Positions 8,756 to 17,363 of a stretch of DNA of 32,492 nt are shown here, one piece after another. Origin of the DNA: Bdellovibrionales bacterium RIFOXYD1_FULL_55_31 (GTDB taxonomy: Bacteria; Bdellovibrionota; UBA1018); assembly GCA_001770175.1 (NCBI GenBank), contig MEQK01000054.1, positions 1 to 32,492 on the forward strand, read 5' to 3'. The position numbers were made by a program, and so were the translations under genes. The notes beneath the pieces are model-generated. The model searched no databases. It was not told the origin of the DNA and worked only from the letters and a program-made list of their open reading frames with translations. Within the stretch, counting starts at the first letter, position 1, and the number at the start of each line of letters is the position of its first letter.

Positions 8756-10303
8756 TCAGCCCTCGTAACACGATCGAAGCAGGCTTTCCAATTCCCGGGA
8801 GGCGATCATCGACTCAAGGTACTTCAGGTCTTCGTGAAAACTGCGATCGACTTCGAGCCGCCGGATTTTTTTACGGACGTGGCCGTGAATCTTCTCGATC
8901 ACGGGCGAGCTTCTGAGCGGCCGAAGAAAGTCGATCCCCTGCGACGCCGCGAGCAGTTCCATGGCCAGCACGCGGCGGGTGTTCGTGATGACCCGAGCAG
9001 CCTTTCTCGCTGCCCAGGCGCCCATGCTTACGTGATCTTCCTTGTCGGCAGAGGTCGGAATCGTATCCACGCTGGCCGGGTGACAGAGTGTCTTATTTTC
9101 TGAAACGATGCTTGCCGCCGCGACCTGAACGATCATGAAGCCGCTGTTGATTCCGCCTTTCGGCGTCAAGAAGGCGGGAAGGCCAGAAATCGCCGGGTTA
9201 ATGAGTTTCTCGAGCCGCTGTTCCGAAATGCTGGCGAGTTCTGCGGCGGCGATCGAAAGAAGGTCCATTCCGATCGAAACATACTGGCCGTGAAAATTTC
9301 CGCCGCTCAGAATTTTTTTCGAAGCAGGGAAGACGAGCGGATTGTCCGTCACGGAATTGATTTCACGCTCCAGGATCATGCGAACATGCGCGATCGCGTC
9401 CCGGGAAGCCCCGTGCACCTGGGGTATGCACCGCAAGCTGTAGGGGTCCTGAACTTTGCCGCAATTTTCATGGCTCCGCGCGATTTCACTCTTGAGGCTG
9501 CCCGGTATTTTGGAATCGGCAAGAAGCCTTCTCATGTGCTTCGCGCTGAGAATCTGGCCGGGATGGGGGCGTATGGCGTGAATCTCCGCGTCGAATGCGG
9601 CGGAAGTCCCTTTCATGGCCTCGACCGTCATCGCGCCGAGCGCGTCGGCCACGTCACAGAGGTGTTCGGCTTCGAGGACGCTCAAACTGCCGATAGCCGC
9701 CATGAATTGCGTGCCATTGATCAGCGCGAGTCCCTCTTTGGGGCCGAGACGGATGGGTTTCAAGCCGGCGGAACGAAGCGCTTGCGCGCCGGTCATTTCA
9801 CGGCCTTTCACGCGCGCGCGACCTTCGCCGATCAGGACCAGGGCGAGGTGCGAGAGCGGTGCGAGATCGCCGCTCGCCCCGACCGAACCCTGTTCCGGGA
9901 TCATTGGGCAGATGCCGCGATTGAGTACCGCGAGAATGTGTTCGACGAGCCGAAGGCTCACGCCGGAATGGCCGATGGCAAGAGTGCTCGCCCGGAGCAA
10001 GACCATGGCGCGTGCGTATTCGTCCGAGAGGTAGGGCCCCATTCCGCACGCATGCGAGCGGAGCAGGTTATATTGGAGCGTCTCGATTTCGGCTTCAGGT
10101 ATTTTCACGTCCGACAAAAGTCCGAACCCGGTATTCACGCCGTAAAGAGTTTTTCCCTTCGCGATCTCGCTCAGGAGAAACGCGTTCGCGCGCTTTATTT
10201 TTTTCACGGCTGCCGGCGAGAGGGCAACCTTGCGTCCGGATACTGCTACGTCGTGGATGTCTTCGAGCGTGAGGGGTTTGGCCCCGAGTTTCAGTGTTTC
10301 CAT
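8756..10303 (-). CDS. hutH: Histidine ammonia-lyase HutH
   Basis: First step of histidine degradation: non-oxidative deamination of L-histidine to trans-urocanate. The 515 residues fit the family. The MIO cofactor tripeptide A143-S144-G145 sits in GSVGASGDLAPLSH, and the YGVNTGFG motif with the catalytic-loop tyrosine is at 54-61. Phenylalanine and tyrosine ammonia-lyases share this fold, but linkage to hutU and hutI settles the substrate. The ATG lies inside the 3' end of rpe (13-base overlap), with GGAG 8 bases upstream, so hutH expression is probably coupled to rpe translation. No hut regulator (HutC/HutP) or NAC-type site is visible. Confidence 0.96.
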   Translation of the reverse strand: METLKLGAKPLTLEDIHDVAVSGRKVALSPAAVKKIKRANAFLLSEIAKGKTLYGVNTGFGLLSDVKIPEAEIETLQYNLLRSHACGMGPYLSDEYARAMVLLRASTLAIGHSGVSLRLVEHILAVLNRGICPMIPEQGSVGASGDLAPLSHLALVLIGEGRARVKGREMTGAQALRSAGLKPIRLGPKEGLALINGTQFMAAIGSLSVLEAEHLCDVADALGAMTVEAMKGTSAAFDAEIHAIRPHPGQILSAKHMRRLLADSKIPGSLKSEIARSHENCGKVQDPYSLRCIPQVHGASRDAIAHVRMILEREINSVTDNPLVFPASKKILSGGNFHGQYVSIGMDLLSIAAAELASISEQRLEKLINPAISGLPAFLTPKGGINSGFMIVQVAAASIVSENKTLCHPASVDTIPTSADKEDHVSMGAWAARKAARVITNTRRVLAMELLAASQGIDFLRPLRSSPVIEKIHGHVRKKIRRLEVDRSFHEDLKYLESMIASRELESLLRSCYEG

Positions 10304-10953
10304 TTTTTTAACTCCGCAACCGCTTTAGCCCGGTTTTTTTGTGAAAAGACGGACGACCCCGCGACAAACACGTCGACGCCGGCCTCGACGAGCTCTTCGA
10401 CCTTATCGGGTTGGATACCGCCGTCGATTTCGATCAGAAACGGCCGATCCTTGCGAACGTCCGCTAAACGTGTGACTTTCGAGATGCTTGATTCGATGAA
10501 TTTTTGACCGCCAAAACCAGGATGAACGCTCATGATGAGAACGAGATCGACTTCATCCAGGTTTTTTTCGATCGCGGTTAACGGCGTGGCTGGATTGATC
10601 GAGACGCCGGCTTTGATTCCGTGCCCGCGGATCTCCGTGAGGAGGCGGCTCAGCTGTTTCGTCGCTTCCGCGTGAATCGTGATAATATCAGCGCCCGCTT
10701 TCGCGAAAGGCACAATCCACTTTTCCGGTTCCGACACCATGAGATGACAATCGAGAGGCAGCTTGGTCAGGGGCCGGAGTGCTTGGACGAGCAGTGGCCC
10801 GGCGGTGATGTTCGGAACAAAATGGCCGTCCATGATGTCGAGGTGAAGCCAGTCGGCGCCCGCGCTCTCGACTTCCCTGACCTCGTCGTTGAGTCGAGCA
10901 AAGTCGGCGGATAGTAATGATGGAGCCAGAAGCGGGGCCTTCTTGGATTGCAT
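10291..10953 (-). CDS. rpe: Ribulose-phosphate 3-epimerase
   Basis: Interconverts ribulose-5-phosphate and xylulose-5-phosphate in the pentose phosphate pathway. The 220-residue TIM barrel is full length, with the opening block LAPSLLSADFARL (9-21), HLDIMDGHFVPN (37-48, D39 and a metal-site histidine region), VHPGFGGQKF and the phosphate-binding IDGGI strand, followed by AGSSVF. It starts 15 bases after the fmt stop and overlaps hutH by 13 bases, placing it in the middle of the lptG-def-fmt-rpe-hutHUI run. Sugar epimerases such as AlsE are related, but the motifs and length fit Rpe well. Confidence 0.95.
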   Translation of the reverse strand: MQSKKAPLLAPSLLSADFARLNDEVREVESAGADWLHLDIMDGHFVPNITAGPLLVQALRPLTKLPLDCHLMVSEPEKWIVPFAKAGADIITIHAEATKQLSRLLTEIRGHGIKAGVSINPATPLTAIEKNLDEVDLVLIMSVHPGFGGQKFIESSISKVTRLADVRKDRPFLIEIDGGIQPDKVEELVEAGVDVFVAGSSVFSQKNRAKAVAELKKWKH

Positions 10954-10968
10954 TTCTCTTGGATATCG

Positions 10969-11922
10969 CTAAGGGGCTGATATCTCAAGCGGAAGCTTGA
11001 GGTCGCGGCCCTGTAGCCCATTCAGGAAGCCGGAGGCAGTGACCTCCTTTTTGCCCTCCCATTGGAGAGCCACAAGTTCGAGCGCGCCGGCAGCCGTCCC
11101 AAGGAGCAGCATTCCTGTTTTTTCATAGAGTTGGCCCGCGTGGCCCTGAATGTCCGGCCGGGGGTGAGCTTGTTTAACTTTGAGCCGCGCGGTTTGGTCG
11201 CCAGACAGTTTGATCTGCAGGCTCGTCCCCGGCCAGGGATTCAAGGCTCTGATCCTTCGATCCAGCACCTCGGCCGGATCTTTCGGGTCGAGCCATTCCA
11301 TATCCTTGGTCAGCTTTTCCGCATACGTTACCAGCGATTCGTCTTGGGGGCGGCCCTGAAGGGTCCCGCTCGCAAGCCCAGTGAGGGTCTCTGTAATCAG
11401 TTCGGCGCCCATCGCGGCCAGCCGGTCGTGAAGTATGCCGGCCGTGTCGTCGGCTCGAATGGGTGTTCTGCTTTGCAGAAGAATATCGCCGGCATCAAGC
11501 TTCTCGACCAGCCGCATGGTCGTGACCCCGGATTCAGAATCTCCGGCGAGAATGGCGCGTTGAATGGGGGCTGCCCCCCGCCAGCGAGGAAGAAGCGAGG
11601 AATGAATATTTACACAGCCGAGGCGTGGAAGCGTCAAAACGTTTTTTCGAAGTATTTGGCCGAAAGCTACGACGACGACTACGTCGGGATGAAGTGCGGC
11701 AAGCCGCTCGAATTCTCCCGGCGCCGACAATTTCTCGGGTTGGATCACTTGAATCCCGAGTTCAAGCGCCTTTCGTTTGACCGCGCAGGGGCGGAGTTCC
11801 AAGCCCCTTCCGACCGGCCGGTCCGGTTGGGTATACGCGGCAATGAGCGAATGTTTTTTGCTGATCGCTTCGAGCGCGGGCACGGCGAACTCGGGGGTGC
11901 CCATGAAAACCACGCGAAGCAT
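10969..11922 (-). CDS. fmt: Methionyl-tRNA formyltransferase Fmt
   Basis: Transfers formyl from 10-formyltetrahydrofolate to Met-tRNA(fMet), making the bacterial initiator tRNA. The 317 residues contain the opening Rossmann strand RVVFMGTPEFAVPAL, the catalytic block CVNIHSSLLPRWRGAAPIQ (Asn, His) and the conserved KLDAGDIL (Asp); the C-terminal tRNA-binding OB-like domain follows at about residues 205-317. The ATG is 3 bases after the def stop (TAG ACC ATG), the common def-fmt arrangement in bacteria, here in one transcript with lptG upstream and rpe downstream. Confidence 0.97.
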   Translation of the reverse strand: MLRVVFMGTPEFAVPALEAISKKHSLIAAYTQPDRPVGRGLELRPCAVKRKALELGIQVIQPEKLSAPGEFERLAALHPDVVVVVAFGQILRKNVLTLPRLGCVNIHSSLLPRWRGAAPIQRAILAGDSESGVTTMRLVEKLDAGDILLQSRTPIRADDTAGILHDRLAAMGAELITETLTGLASGTLQGRPQDESLVTYAEKLTKDMEWLDPKDPAEVLDRRIRALNPWPGTSLQIKLSGDQTARLKVKQAHPRPDIQGHAGQLYEKTGMLLLGTAAGALELVALQWEGKKEVTASGFLNGLQGRDLKLPLEISAP

Positions 11923-11925
11923 GGT

Positions 11926-12570
11926 CTAGAGCCCTGTGGCTTTCTTGTTTTTCGGCACGAGCGCCGCTTCGCCGAGCTCACGTTCTTCGGCTTCGCGTTC
12001 CGCGCGCTCCTGTTTGAGACGTCGGCGGATGGTTTCTTTTTTGAGCGGGCTCAGCCGATCGATAAACAGCTTTCCGTCGAGGTGATCGAGCTCGTGTTGG
12101 ACGACGATTGCCAGCAGACCTTCGGCGGAGAAAGTTTTCGTAAGGCCGTCCAAGTCCTGATGCTGAACCTTGATCTTCTCGGCGCGCTTCACTTCGGCGG
12201 AAAACTCCGGCACGGAGAGACAGCCCTCGGAAAAGAGAATGCTTCCCTCCCGGTGGATAATCTCGGGATTAATCAGAATTCTCGGTTTCTTGTTTTTAAT
12301 GATCCCGCCGGCGACGATTTCGGCTCCCTCGGGAAGTTCTTTCGGCGGCTCGCCCTCCGGAAGCTCCTCGTGCTCGAATTCGGCATCGATCACGACGATC
12401 CGTTGGAGAATTCCGACCTGATTTGCCGCCAAACCCACGCCGGGCGCGTGATACATCGTCTCGAACATGTCGTCCGCAAGTTTTCTCAGTGATTTTTCGA
12501 TGTGCGAAACGGGAGCGGCTTTTTGCGCGAGAACGAGGTCGGGAAATTTGTAGATTTTCAACTTTGCCAT
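11926..12570 (-). CDS. def: Peptide deformylase Def
   Basis: Metalloenzyme that removes the N-formyl group from nascent proteins. The three signature motifs are GVGLAANQ (45-52), EGCLSVPE (115-122, metal ligand C117) and QHELDH (158-163, ligands H159 and H163, catalytic E160). At 214 residues it is longer than the usual 170-190 or so, because of an acidic, proline-containing insert at about 65-90 (ELPEGEPPKELPEG) and a charged C-terminal tail of about 30 residues. The start is ATG at 12570, giving MAKLKIYKFPD as in homologs; a TTG 27 bases upstream would lie inside lptG and has no ribosome site. The ATG is 7 bases after the lptG stop with no clear Shine-Dalgarno, suggesting coupled translation. 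Confidence 0.96.
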   Translation of the reverse strand: MAKLKIYKFPDLVLAQKAAPVSHIEKSLRKLADDMFETMYHAPGVGLAANQVGILQRIVVIDAEFEHEELPEGEPPKELPEGAEIVAGGIIKNKKPRILINPEIIHREGSILFSEGCLSVPEFSAEVKRAEKIKVQHQDLDGLTKTFSAEGLLAIVVQHELDHLDGKLFIDRLSPLKKETIRRRLKQERAEREAEERELGEAALVPKNKKATGL

Positions 12571-12577
12571 GATATTT

Positions 12578-13672
12578 TTAGGACGTTCGGCGAGCAATGA
12601 GCGTTACCGCCAGGGCTGCGAAGATCGTGCTTGGAAGCCATGCGGCGAGCCAGGGCGGCAACGCACCATTGGTGCCCAGAGATAAACCGACTGAGTAAAA
12701 AAGCCAATAGAAAAAAGTGATTCCCAAGCAGAGGCCCAAGTCTTTTGCAAGGCCGCCTTCTCTTCGTGACCGCACGGAAAAGGGCACACCGAGAAAACAC
12801 ATTACGATCGGAATAAAACTCAGGCTGATTTTGGAATGAAATTTCACTTCGTAGTTCTTTGTGTCCGCTCCCGCGTTTTTGGTTCGCTCGATGTAGTGAT
12901 GAAGTTCTTTGAGGCGGAGGCCGTCCACTTCCTTTTCAATCTCCTGAAAATCGCGCGGAGTTTCCGAGATGATCAGCTCTTTCTCTTTGAATTTTTGCGT
13001 GAGGGGGAAGGTGCTCTCTGGCGAGAAAACCGTTACGGTTCCTTTCATGAGCCGCCACCCGGTTTTGGTGAACTCGGCCCTTTCGGCTTCAACCACCTGA
13101 ACGAGATTAAAACTTTCGTCGAACGTGTAGACGGCCATCCCGTGAATCGTCTGCGTGGCCGCGTCGAAAAGCCGAAGGTTATAGATAAGATTCTTCGAAC
13201 GGTACCAGATCTTGTCTTGCTTGATGTCCAGGAAGAAATCCTGTTTTTTCTTCATGACCCGCATTTCATAGGTCATCCGTTTCTTAAACGTGAGCGGAAG
13301 AATTCGGTCTTCCAGGACAATAATAAGGCAGGAAATCATAAATACGATGGTGACGACCAGCGTGACGATTCGCTTGAGCCCGACGCCGATCGAGTACGCG
13401 GCGACCAGTTCATTCGTCCGGGCGAGCCCGGAAAGCGTGAAAACAGTCGCGAGCAGTACGGCTGGCGGCATCATTTGCACGGTGATGTTGGGTAAGTTGA
13501 GAAGATGGTAGACGAGGATCTGATTACCGGGATACTGGTGATCCAGTAAGTCTCCGAGAACCTCCTGGAAGAGAAATAGACCAGCGAGCGCGAGAATCGC
13601 CACAAGGAAGTTCTTGATAAAGATCCCGGCGATGTACCGGTCCAGCGTCTTCATTATCGGTGAGTTTAGCAT
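12578..13672 (-). CDS. lptG: LPS export permease, LptG type (YjgP/YjgQ family)
   Basis: Inner-membrane subunit of the LptB2FG transporter, which extracts LPS and passes it to the periplasmic Lpt bridge. The 364 residues have the family plan: three N-terminal helices (about 18-38, 63-83, 102-122), a periplasmic beta-jellyroll domain (about 130-270) and three C-terminal helices. The MKTLDRYI opening is more like LptG than LptF. The start taken is ATG at 13672, which has AGGA just upstream; an in-frame ATG at 13654, giving MKTLDRYIAG, is a good alternative. It heads the run lptG-def-fmt-rpe-hutHUI and is divergent from lepB. lptF is not next to it here. Confidence 0.88.
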   Translation of the reverse strand: MLNSPIMKTLDRYIAGIFIKNFLVAILALAGLFLFQEVLGDLLDHQYPGNQILVYHLLNLPNITVQMMPPAVLLATVFTLSGLARTNELVAAYSIGVGLKRIVTLVVTIVFMISCLIIVLEDRILPLTFKKRMTYEMRVMKKKQDFFLDIKQDKIWYRSKNLIYNLRLFDAATQTIHGMAVYTFDESFNLVQVVEAERAEFTKTGWRLMKGTVTVFSPESTFPLTQKFKEKELIISETPRDFQEIEKEVDGLRLKELHHYIERTKNAGADTKNYEVKFHSKISLSFIPIVMCFLGVPFSVRSRREGGLAKDLGLCLGITFFYWLFYSVGLSLGTNGALPPWLAAWLPSTIFAALAVTLIARRTS

Positions 13673-13771
13673 TATTCCTGGGCAGAAGGCATTGCTTTAG
13701 CTTTTTTGATCTACTACTTATGAGGAATAGGCGGTATCGTATGTTTTTCACAGCTAGGACGGGGAACTGAC
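13673..13771. promoter_or_regulatory. Divergent promoter region between lptG and lepB
   Basis: The 99 bases between the lptG start (minus) and the lepB start (plus) must carry promoters for both transcripts, unless these lie inside the genes. It contains an AT-richer stretch with a T6 run at about 13703-13708. On the plus strand, TTGCTT and TACTTA are 17 bases apart, but the -10 matches poorly. GGGGA about 6 bases before the lepB ATG is a plausible ribosome site. I see no operator-like inverted repeat. Confidence 0.4.
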
Positions 13772-14587
13772 ATGGCCGATATCTCAGATCAGAACGAACT
13801 TCAAAAAAACAGCGATCGTCCGGGCGGCCCGAATTCAGAAGCGGGAAACCAGGGCAACAAGTCACGCAAAAAGTGGATCATCGAGAACCTGACGTCGCTC
13901 GTTTTGGCTTTGTTCATCGTTTTCATGATTCGCTCGAGCGTTGTCGAGGCGTTTAAGATACCTTCAGGATCGATGATCCCGACACTTCTGATCGGCGATC
14001 ACATTTTTGTAAACAAGTTTGCTTATGGTTTTAAGATCCCGTTTTCGGATCTGGTAACGGACCATCCGGTCTATGTCGTGAAACGTGATCCGCCCAAGCG
14101 TGGCGATGTCATCGTTTTCATGTACCCGAAGGACGAAAGTTTTTACTATATCAAGCGGGTGGTCGGGATTCCCGGCGATACCGTTGAAATCCGAAACAAG
14201 GTCCTTTACATCAACCAGCAGATGGTCGCCCGTGATGTGGTCACCGGTCCGGCCGCCGATAAAGTTTTTAAATCGCTCGATGACCCGAAATATAGTTCCA
14301 CGAATCTCGACTTGTTTACGGAGCGCCTGGATAAGGCTGATCACATGATTCTACTTGATAAGAACAGCTTCATGGGGGAAAGCCACGGCCCGATCACCGT
14401 ACCGCCGGACAACTTGTTCGTCATGGGCGACAACCGTGATTTTTCGAACGACAGCCGATTCTGGGGTTTCGTCCCGATGCGGAACGTGAAGGGGAAGGCC
14501 ATGGTGATCTGGCTTTCTCTTTGGGTAAATTTTTCCGATAGTCAGTTCGTGTTCCGACCCGAGCGGATCGGGACGATCCTGCGGTAA
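13772..14587 (+). CDS. lepB: Signal peptidase I LepB
   Basis: Membrane serine protease that removes Sec and Tat signal peptides at the periplasmic face. The 271-residue protein has a charged N-terminal leader of about 34 residues, one membrane helix at about 38-56, and the catalytic domain. The Ser/Lys dyad is S67 in PSGSMIPT and K128 in YYIKRVVGIPGD; box E, GDNRDFSNDSRFWG, is at 219-232. A segment at about 150-205 between boxes D and E is the usual variable beta-domain. It is transcribed alone on the plus strand. Its TAA ends at 14587 and the convergent CFI-box gene stops at 14588, so there is no spacer. With lspA in this window, both main signal peptidases of the cell are encoded here. Confidence 0.96.
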   Translation: MADISDQNELQKNSDRPGGPNSEAGNQGNKSRKKWIIENLTSLVLALFIVFMIRSSVVEAFKIPSGSMIPTLLIGDHIFVNKFAYGFKIPFSDLVTDHPVYVVKRDPPKRGDVIVFMYPKDESFYYIKRVVGIPGDTVEIRNKVLYINQQMVARDVVTGPAADKVFKSLDDPKYSSTNLDLFTERLDKADHMILLDKNSFMGESHGPITVPPDNLFVMGDNRDFSNDSRFWGFVPMRNVKGKAMVIWLSLWVNFSDSQFVFRPERIGTILR

Positions 14588-15310
14588 TCAGCCCGCCAGG
14601 CGGCTGAAGACGTCCAGAATCAATCCGAGCGCCCGGCGGGCAGGCTGCGGACAATAATCCGTCCACCGCGCGAGCTTGGGACCATTTCGGTAATACCAAC
14701 CGACAAAACTGCGGCCGAATCGCGAGCGGCTGAGGGTGTGGTCACGAAAGGTCCTGAGCCGGGGCAATGTTCCGGGGTCGATCACGTCCGTGAGCGCCGT
14801 CGCGACGAAGCAGTTCCCGTCGCCTCCGAGCATTTTGTACGCGTTCTTGAACTCGGGCTTATGCATCGCCTTTTCGTTGCTGATGTACTTGCGAAGGGTT
14901 TCGGTCGCGAGGGGCTGAAAAGGCATGCCCTTCGAAAAGAGAATGTACTTTTCCATGTACTGCATAAAATCCCGCTGTTTCGCGGGAGAGCGCGTGCGGT
15001 CGAACATTTTCGTCAGGTCCCAATAAATCGCGCTGATCAGGAGGACCTCGTACATGTCTTTCTTCACGTCAAAAAGCGCCGGGGTGAGTCCGCCTGGGGG
15101 GACTCCCTTCCAGTCCTCGAGGATCCGGAGATAAGTCTGGTATGACTGGGCCGCTTCCGCGATCTTTCCGCTCTGATACGCTTTAAGTCCAGAGGTCGCG
15201 AGCTCAATGCGTCTGCGCATGAGCTTTTTCCGGTGCTCACGCTCGGCTTCCTCGATCTGTCTTTGAACCTTCCGTTTTGCTCGGGTGACGACGTCATCAT
15301 GACGAGGCAT
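14588..15310 (-). CDS. CFI-box domain protein with helical TPR-like N-terminus
   Basis: A 240-residue protein without signal peptide or membrane segment. Residues 10-36 form a very basic helix (AKRKVQRQIEEAEREHRKKL), and 38-130 are helical with a TPR-like unit (SGLKAYQSGKIAEAAQSYQTYL). The C-terminal part carries the CFI-box pattern: C167FVATAL, then LRTFRD (185-190), S-x-x-G, and FVGWYYRNGPKLA (202-214). CFI-box proteins are widespread but have no established function; a conserved Cys start and the YY..GP block are the hallmarks. The ATG is 4 bases after the priA stop with GGATAGAG as ribosome site, so it is probably co-expressed with priA. Confidence 0.75.
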   Translation of the reverse strand: MPRHDDVVTRAKRKVQRQIEEAEREHRKKLMRRRIELATSGLKAYQSGKIAEAAQSYQTYLRILEDWKGVPPGGLTPALFDVKKDMYEVLLISAIYWDLTKMFDRTRSPAKQRDFMQYMEKYILFSKGMPFQPLATETLRKYISNEKAMHKPEFKNAYKMLGGDGNCFVATALTDVIDPGTLPRLRTFRDHTLSRSRFGRSFVGWYYRNGPKLARWTDYCPQPARRALGLILDVFSRLAG

Positions 15311-15314
15311 AGCT

Positions 15315-17363
15315 CTATCCTACCCCATAAGGATCAATATCGACGAGAAATTGCCACTTTTCCTTCCAGCAAATTGAACGTGCACCGAAAACCGCGCGGC
15401 GGAGCCGCTGGACATCTACTGATTTGATCAATAAATCCCACCGGTAGATTCCTTTTGCCCGCTCCAGAAAGGCTTCACTTGGGCCCAGAATATCGAGCTT
15501 TCCCGGCTCTTGGGTCGTTTGAAGAGCGCTGGCGATCGCGGTCGCGCGCCCGCGCGCTTCTGCCTGACTCGGGCTCTCAAAGCGTAACCTCGCCAGGCGA
15601 CCAAAGGGCGGATAGCTCAGCGCCTTGCGCAGCTCCCGTTCATTTTCCAGAAAAGCGTTCTCGGAAAGCGCCCCGGTAATCGTTTGAATCACGGGATGGT
15701 TTTGATTGAAGGTCTGGATCAGAACCCGCCCGGGGCGCTCGCCGCGTCCGGCGCGCCCGGAGACTTGTTTGAGGATCTGGTAAGCCCGCTCCGGGGCCCT
15801 GAAGTCCGGCCAGCGAAAAAGCGCGTCGGCGAGGACGACCACAACGAGAGTCACCCCCGGGAAATCGTGCCCTTTGACGAGCATTTGCGTCCCGAGCAGG
15901 ACATTCGATTGGCCGCTCCGGAAATCCGCAAGAACGGATTCGAGCCGTGAGGTGCTGGTGATCTGATCACGATCGAGGCGCAGGGCGCGCATTTCGGGAA
16001 TGATCCTGGGCAACTCTTCTTCAAGGCTTTCGGTTCCCGCTCCGATCCCCTGCAGGTCCGAACTGCGGCATTTCGGGCAAAAATCGGGAATCGATTCATG
16101 GTGGTCGCAAACATGGCAGCGAAGCTCCCGCTTTTTTCGATGAACCGTGAGGGAAATGGAACAGTTGGAACATTCGGCGACCTCCCCGCAGTCCTGACAT
16201 ACGAGAAACGACGCGAAGCCGCGACGGTTCAGAAAAATCATGGCTTGATCGCCAGCCGCGAGGGTTTGGCGGATCGTCTCGACAGTGCGTTCCGCGAGAG
16301 TCGCCTGGATGCCCTCGACTCGGGGTTCTTCGCTGAGGTCCACGATTTCGACGGAAGGCAAGCCACCGGGAGCGATTCGGTTCTCGAGCCGTGCTTCGGA
16401 ATAGCGGCCTTCGCGGACTCTTTCTCGAGACTCGAGACTCGGCGTCGCGGAACCGAGTACGACGAGGGCTCCGGTCAGTTTTGATCGCACGACGGCGAGA
16501 TCACGGGCGTGATACCGGACGCGATCCTCCTGCTTGTAGGTCGGGTCATGTTCTTCGTCGATGACAATGAGGCCGAGTTCGGGAATGGGGGCGAAAATCG
16601 CGGAGCGCGCGCCAACAACAACCCTGATTTCCCTGCTCCTCAGGGCGGCGTTCAAATCCCTCCGTTTCGCGTCCGCGATAGCGGAATGCCAGAGGGCTAC
16701 CGGGACTCCAAGTCCTTCTTCGAACCGGCTATGGAGCTGGGTCGTCAGCGCGATTTCAGGAACCAGGAGAAGTACGCCGCGACTCTCAGCCAGGCTTCGC
16801 CGGGCGAGTTCGATGTAGAGTTCGGTTTTTCCGCTTCCGGTAACTCCCGCCAAAAGGGCGACGCGTGGGGAGTCTGGGGCGAGCGACTTGGTACGGACGA
16901 TTTCAATCGATTCCAGAGCTGATTTCTGCTCGTCGGTCAGTTCATGAACTCGCATCGTGATCTGCCGGTTTTTGAGGGGTTTAGCCTCGCTCCTGGCGCT
17001 CTTTAAACCGAGTGCGGCCGGAGGGGCCGCGCAGTGCAGGACTTCCCCGAGAGGTGCGCCGTAGTATTCATGCGCCCACTTGCAGAGAGCCAGGACGTCA
17101 TCCGTGAAAATGGGTCCCTGATTGCTGATTTCAAGCACATCTTTCAATGCCTCGGGCGACAGTCCGGCCGGGAGCTCCGAAATCGGGCGTGGCGGCTCGA
17201 CAATGAACGCGTGTGTGACGGTGCGACCGAACGGAACTTTCACCCAGCCGCCGACCTGCACGCGCGTCAGCATTTCCCCCGAAATTCGATAAGTGAAAAG
17301 TCCTTCGACTGGCCTGGGAATCGCGACAGAAAGGACGTATTGAGCCGGACCGGTTGCCGTCAT
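15315..17363 (-). CDS. priA: Primosomal replication restart helicase PriA
   Basis: 3'-5' superfamily 2 helicase that recognises stalled forks and reloads the replicative helicase. The 682 residues have the full plan: N-terminal 3'-DNA-binding domain (about 1-110), Walker [12 protein letters not shown] (173-183), Walker B DEEH (269-272), helicase motif [14 protein letters not shown], and the zinc-binding module with eight cysteines (CQDC, CSNC, CHVC, CPKC) inserted in the second helicase lobe. Motifs [13 protein letters not shown] and [13 protein letters not shown] are intact. The ATG overlaps the stop of the preceding secreted protein gene by 4 bases (ATGA), and the CFI-box gene follows 4 bases after its stop. 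Confidence 0.97.
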   Translation of the reverse strand: MTATGPAQYVLSVAIPRPVEGLFTYRISGEMLTRVQVGGWVKVPFGRTVTHAFIVEPPRPISELPAGLSPEALKDVLEISNQGPIFTDDVLALCKWAHEYYGAPLGEVLHCAAPPAALGLKSARSEAKPLKNRQITMRVHELTDEQKSALESIEIVRTKSLAPDSPRVALLAGVTGSGKTELYIELARRSLAESRGVLLLVPEIALTTQLHSRFEEGLGVPVALWHSAIADAKRRDLNAALRSREIRVVVGARSAIFAPIPELGLIVIDEEHDPTYKQEDRVRYHARDLAVVRSKLTGALVVLGSATPSLESRERVREGRYSEARLENRIAPGGLPSVEIVDLSEEPRVEGIQATLAERTVETIRQTLAAGDQAMIFLNRRGFASFLVCQDCGEVAECSNCSISLTVHRKKRELRCHVCDHHESIPDFCPKCRSSDLQGIGAGTESLEEELPRIIPEMRALRLDRDQITSTSRLESVLADFRSGQSNVLLGTQMLVKGHDFPGVTLVVVVLADALFRWPDFRAPERAYQILKQVSGRAGRGERPGRVLIQTFNQNHPVIQTITGALSENAFLENERELRKALSYPPFGRLARLRFESPSQAEARGRATAIASALQTTQEPGKLDILGPSEAFLERAKGIYRWDLLIKSVDVQRLRRAVFGARSICWKEKWQFLVDIDPYGVG

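Noticed and set aside
9290-10507. 405-residue plus-strand open frame opposite hutH and rpe
   Set aside because: It is antisense to two conserved enzymes, has no recognisable domain and shows the codon pattern of a shadow frame in GC-rich DNA.
11062-12492. 476-residue plus-strand open frame opposite fmt and def
   Set aside because: Antisense to two conserved genes with intact motifs, with no domain of its own; a GC-driven shadow.
12571-12597. TTG start for def 27 bases upstream of the ATG at 12570
   Set aside because: It lies in the lptG end without a ribosome site and would add nine residues absent from the MAKLKIYKF start typical of Def.
14585-14620. Stem around CAGC...GCTG at the lepB/CFI-box junction as a terminator
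   Set aside because: The stem is short with a three-base loop and no T-run, and most of it is CFI-box coding sequence.
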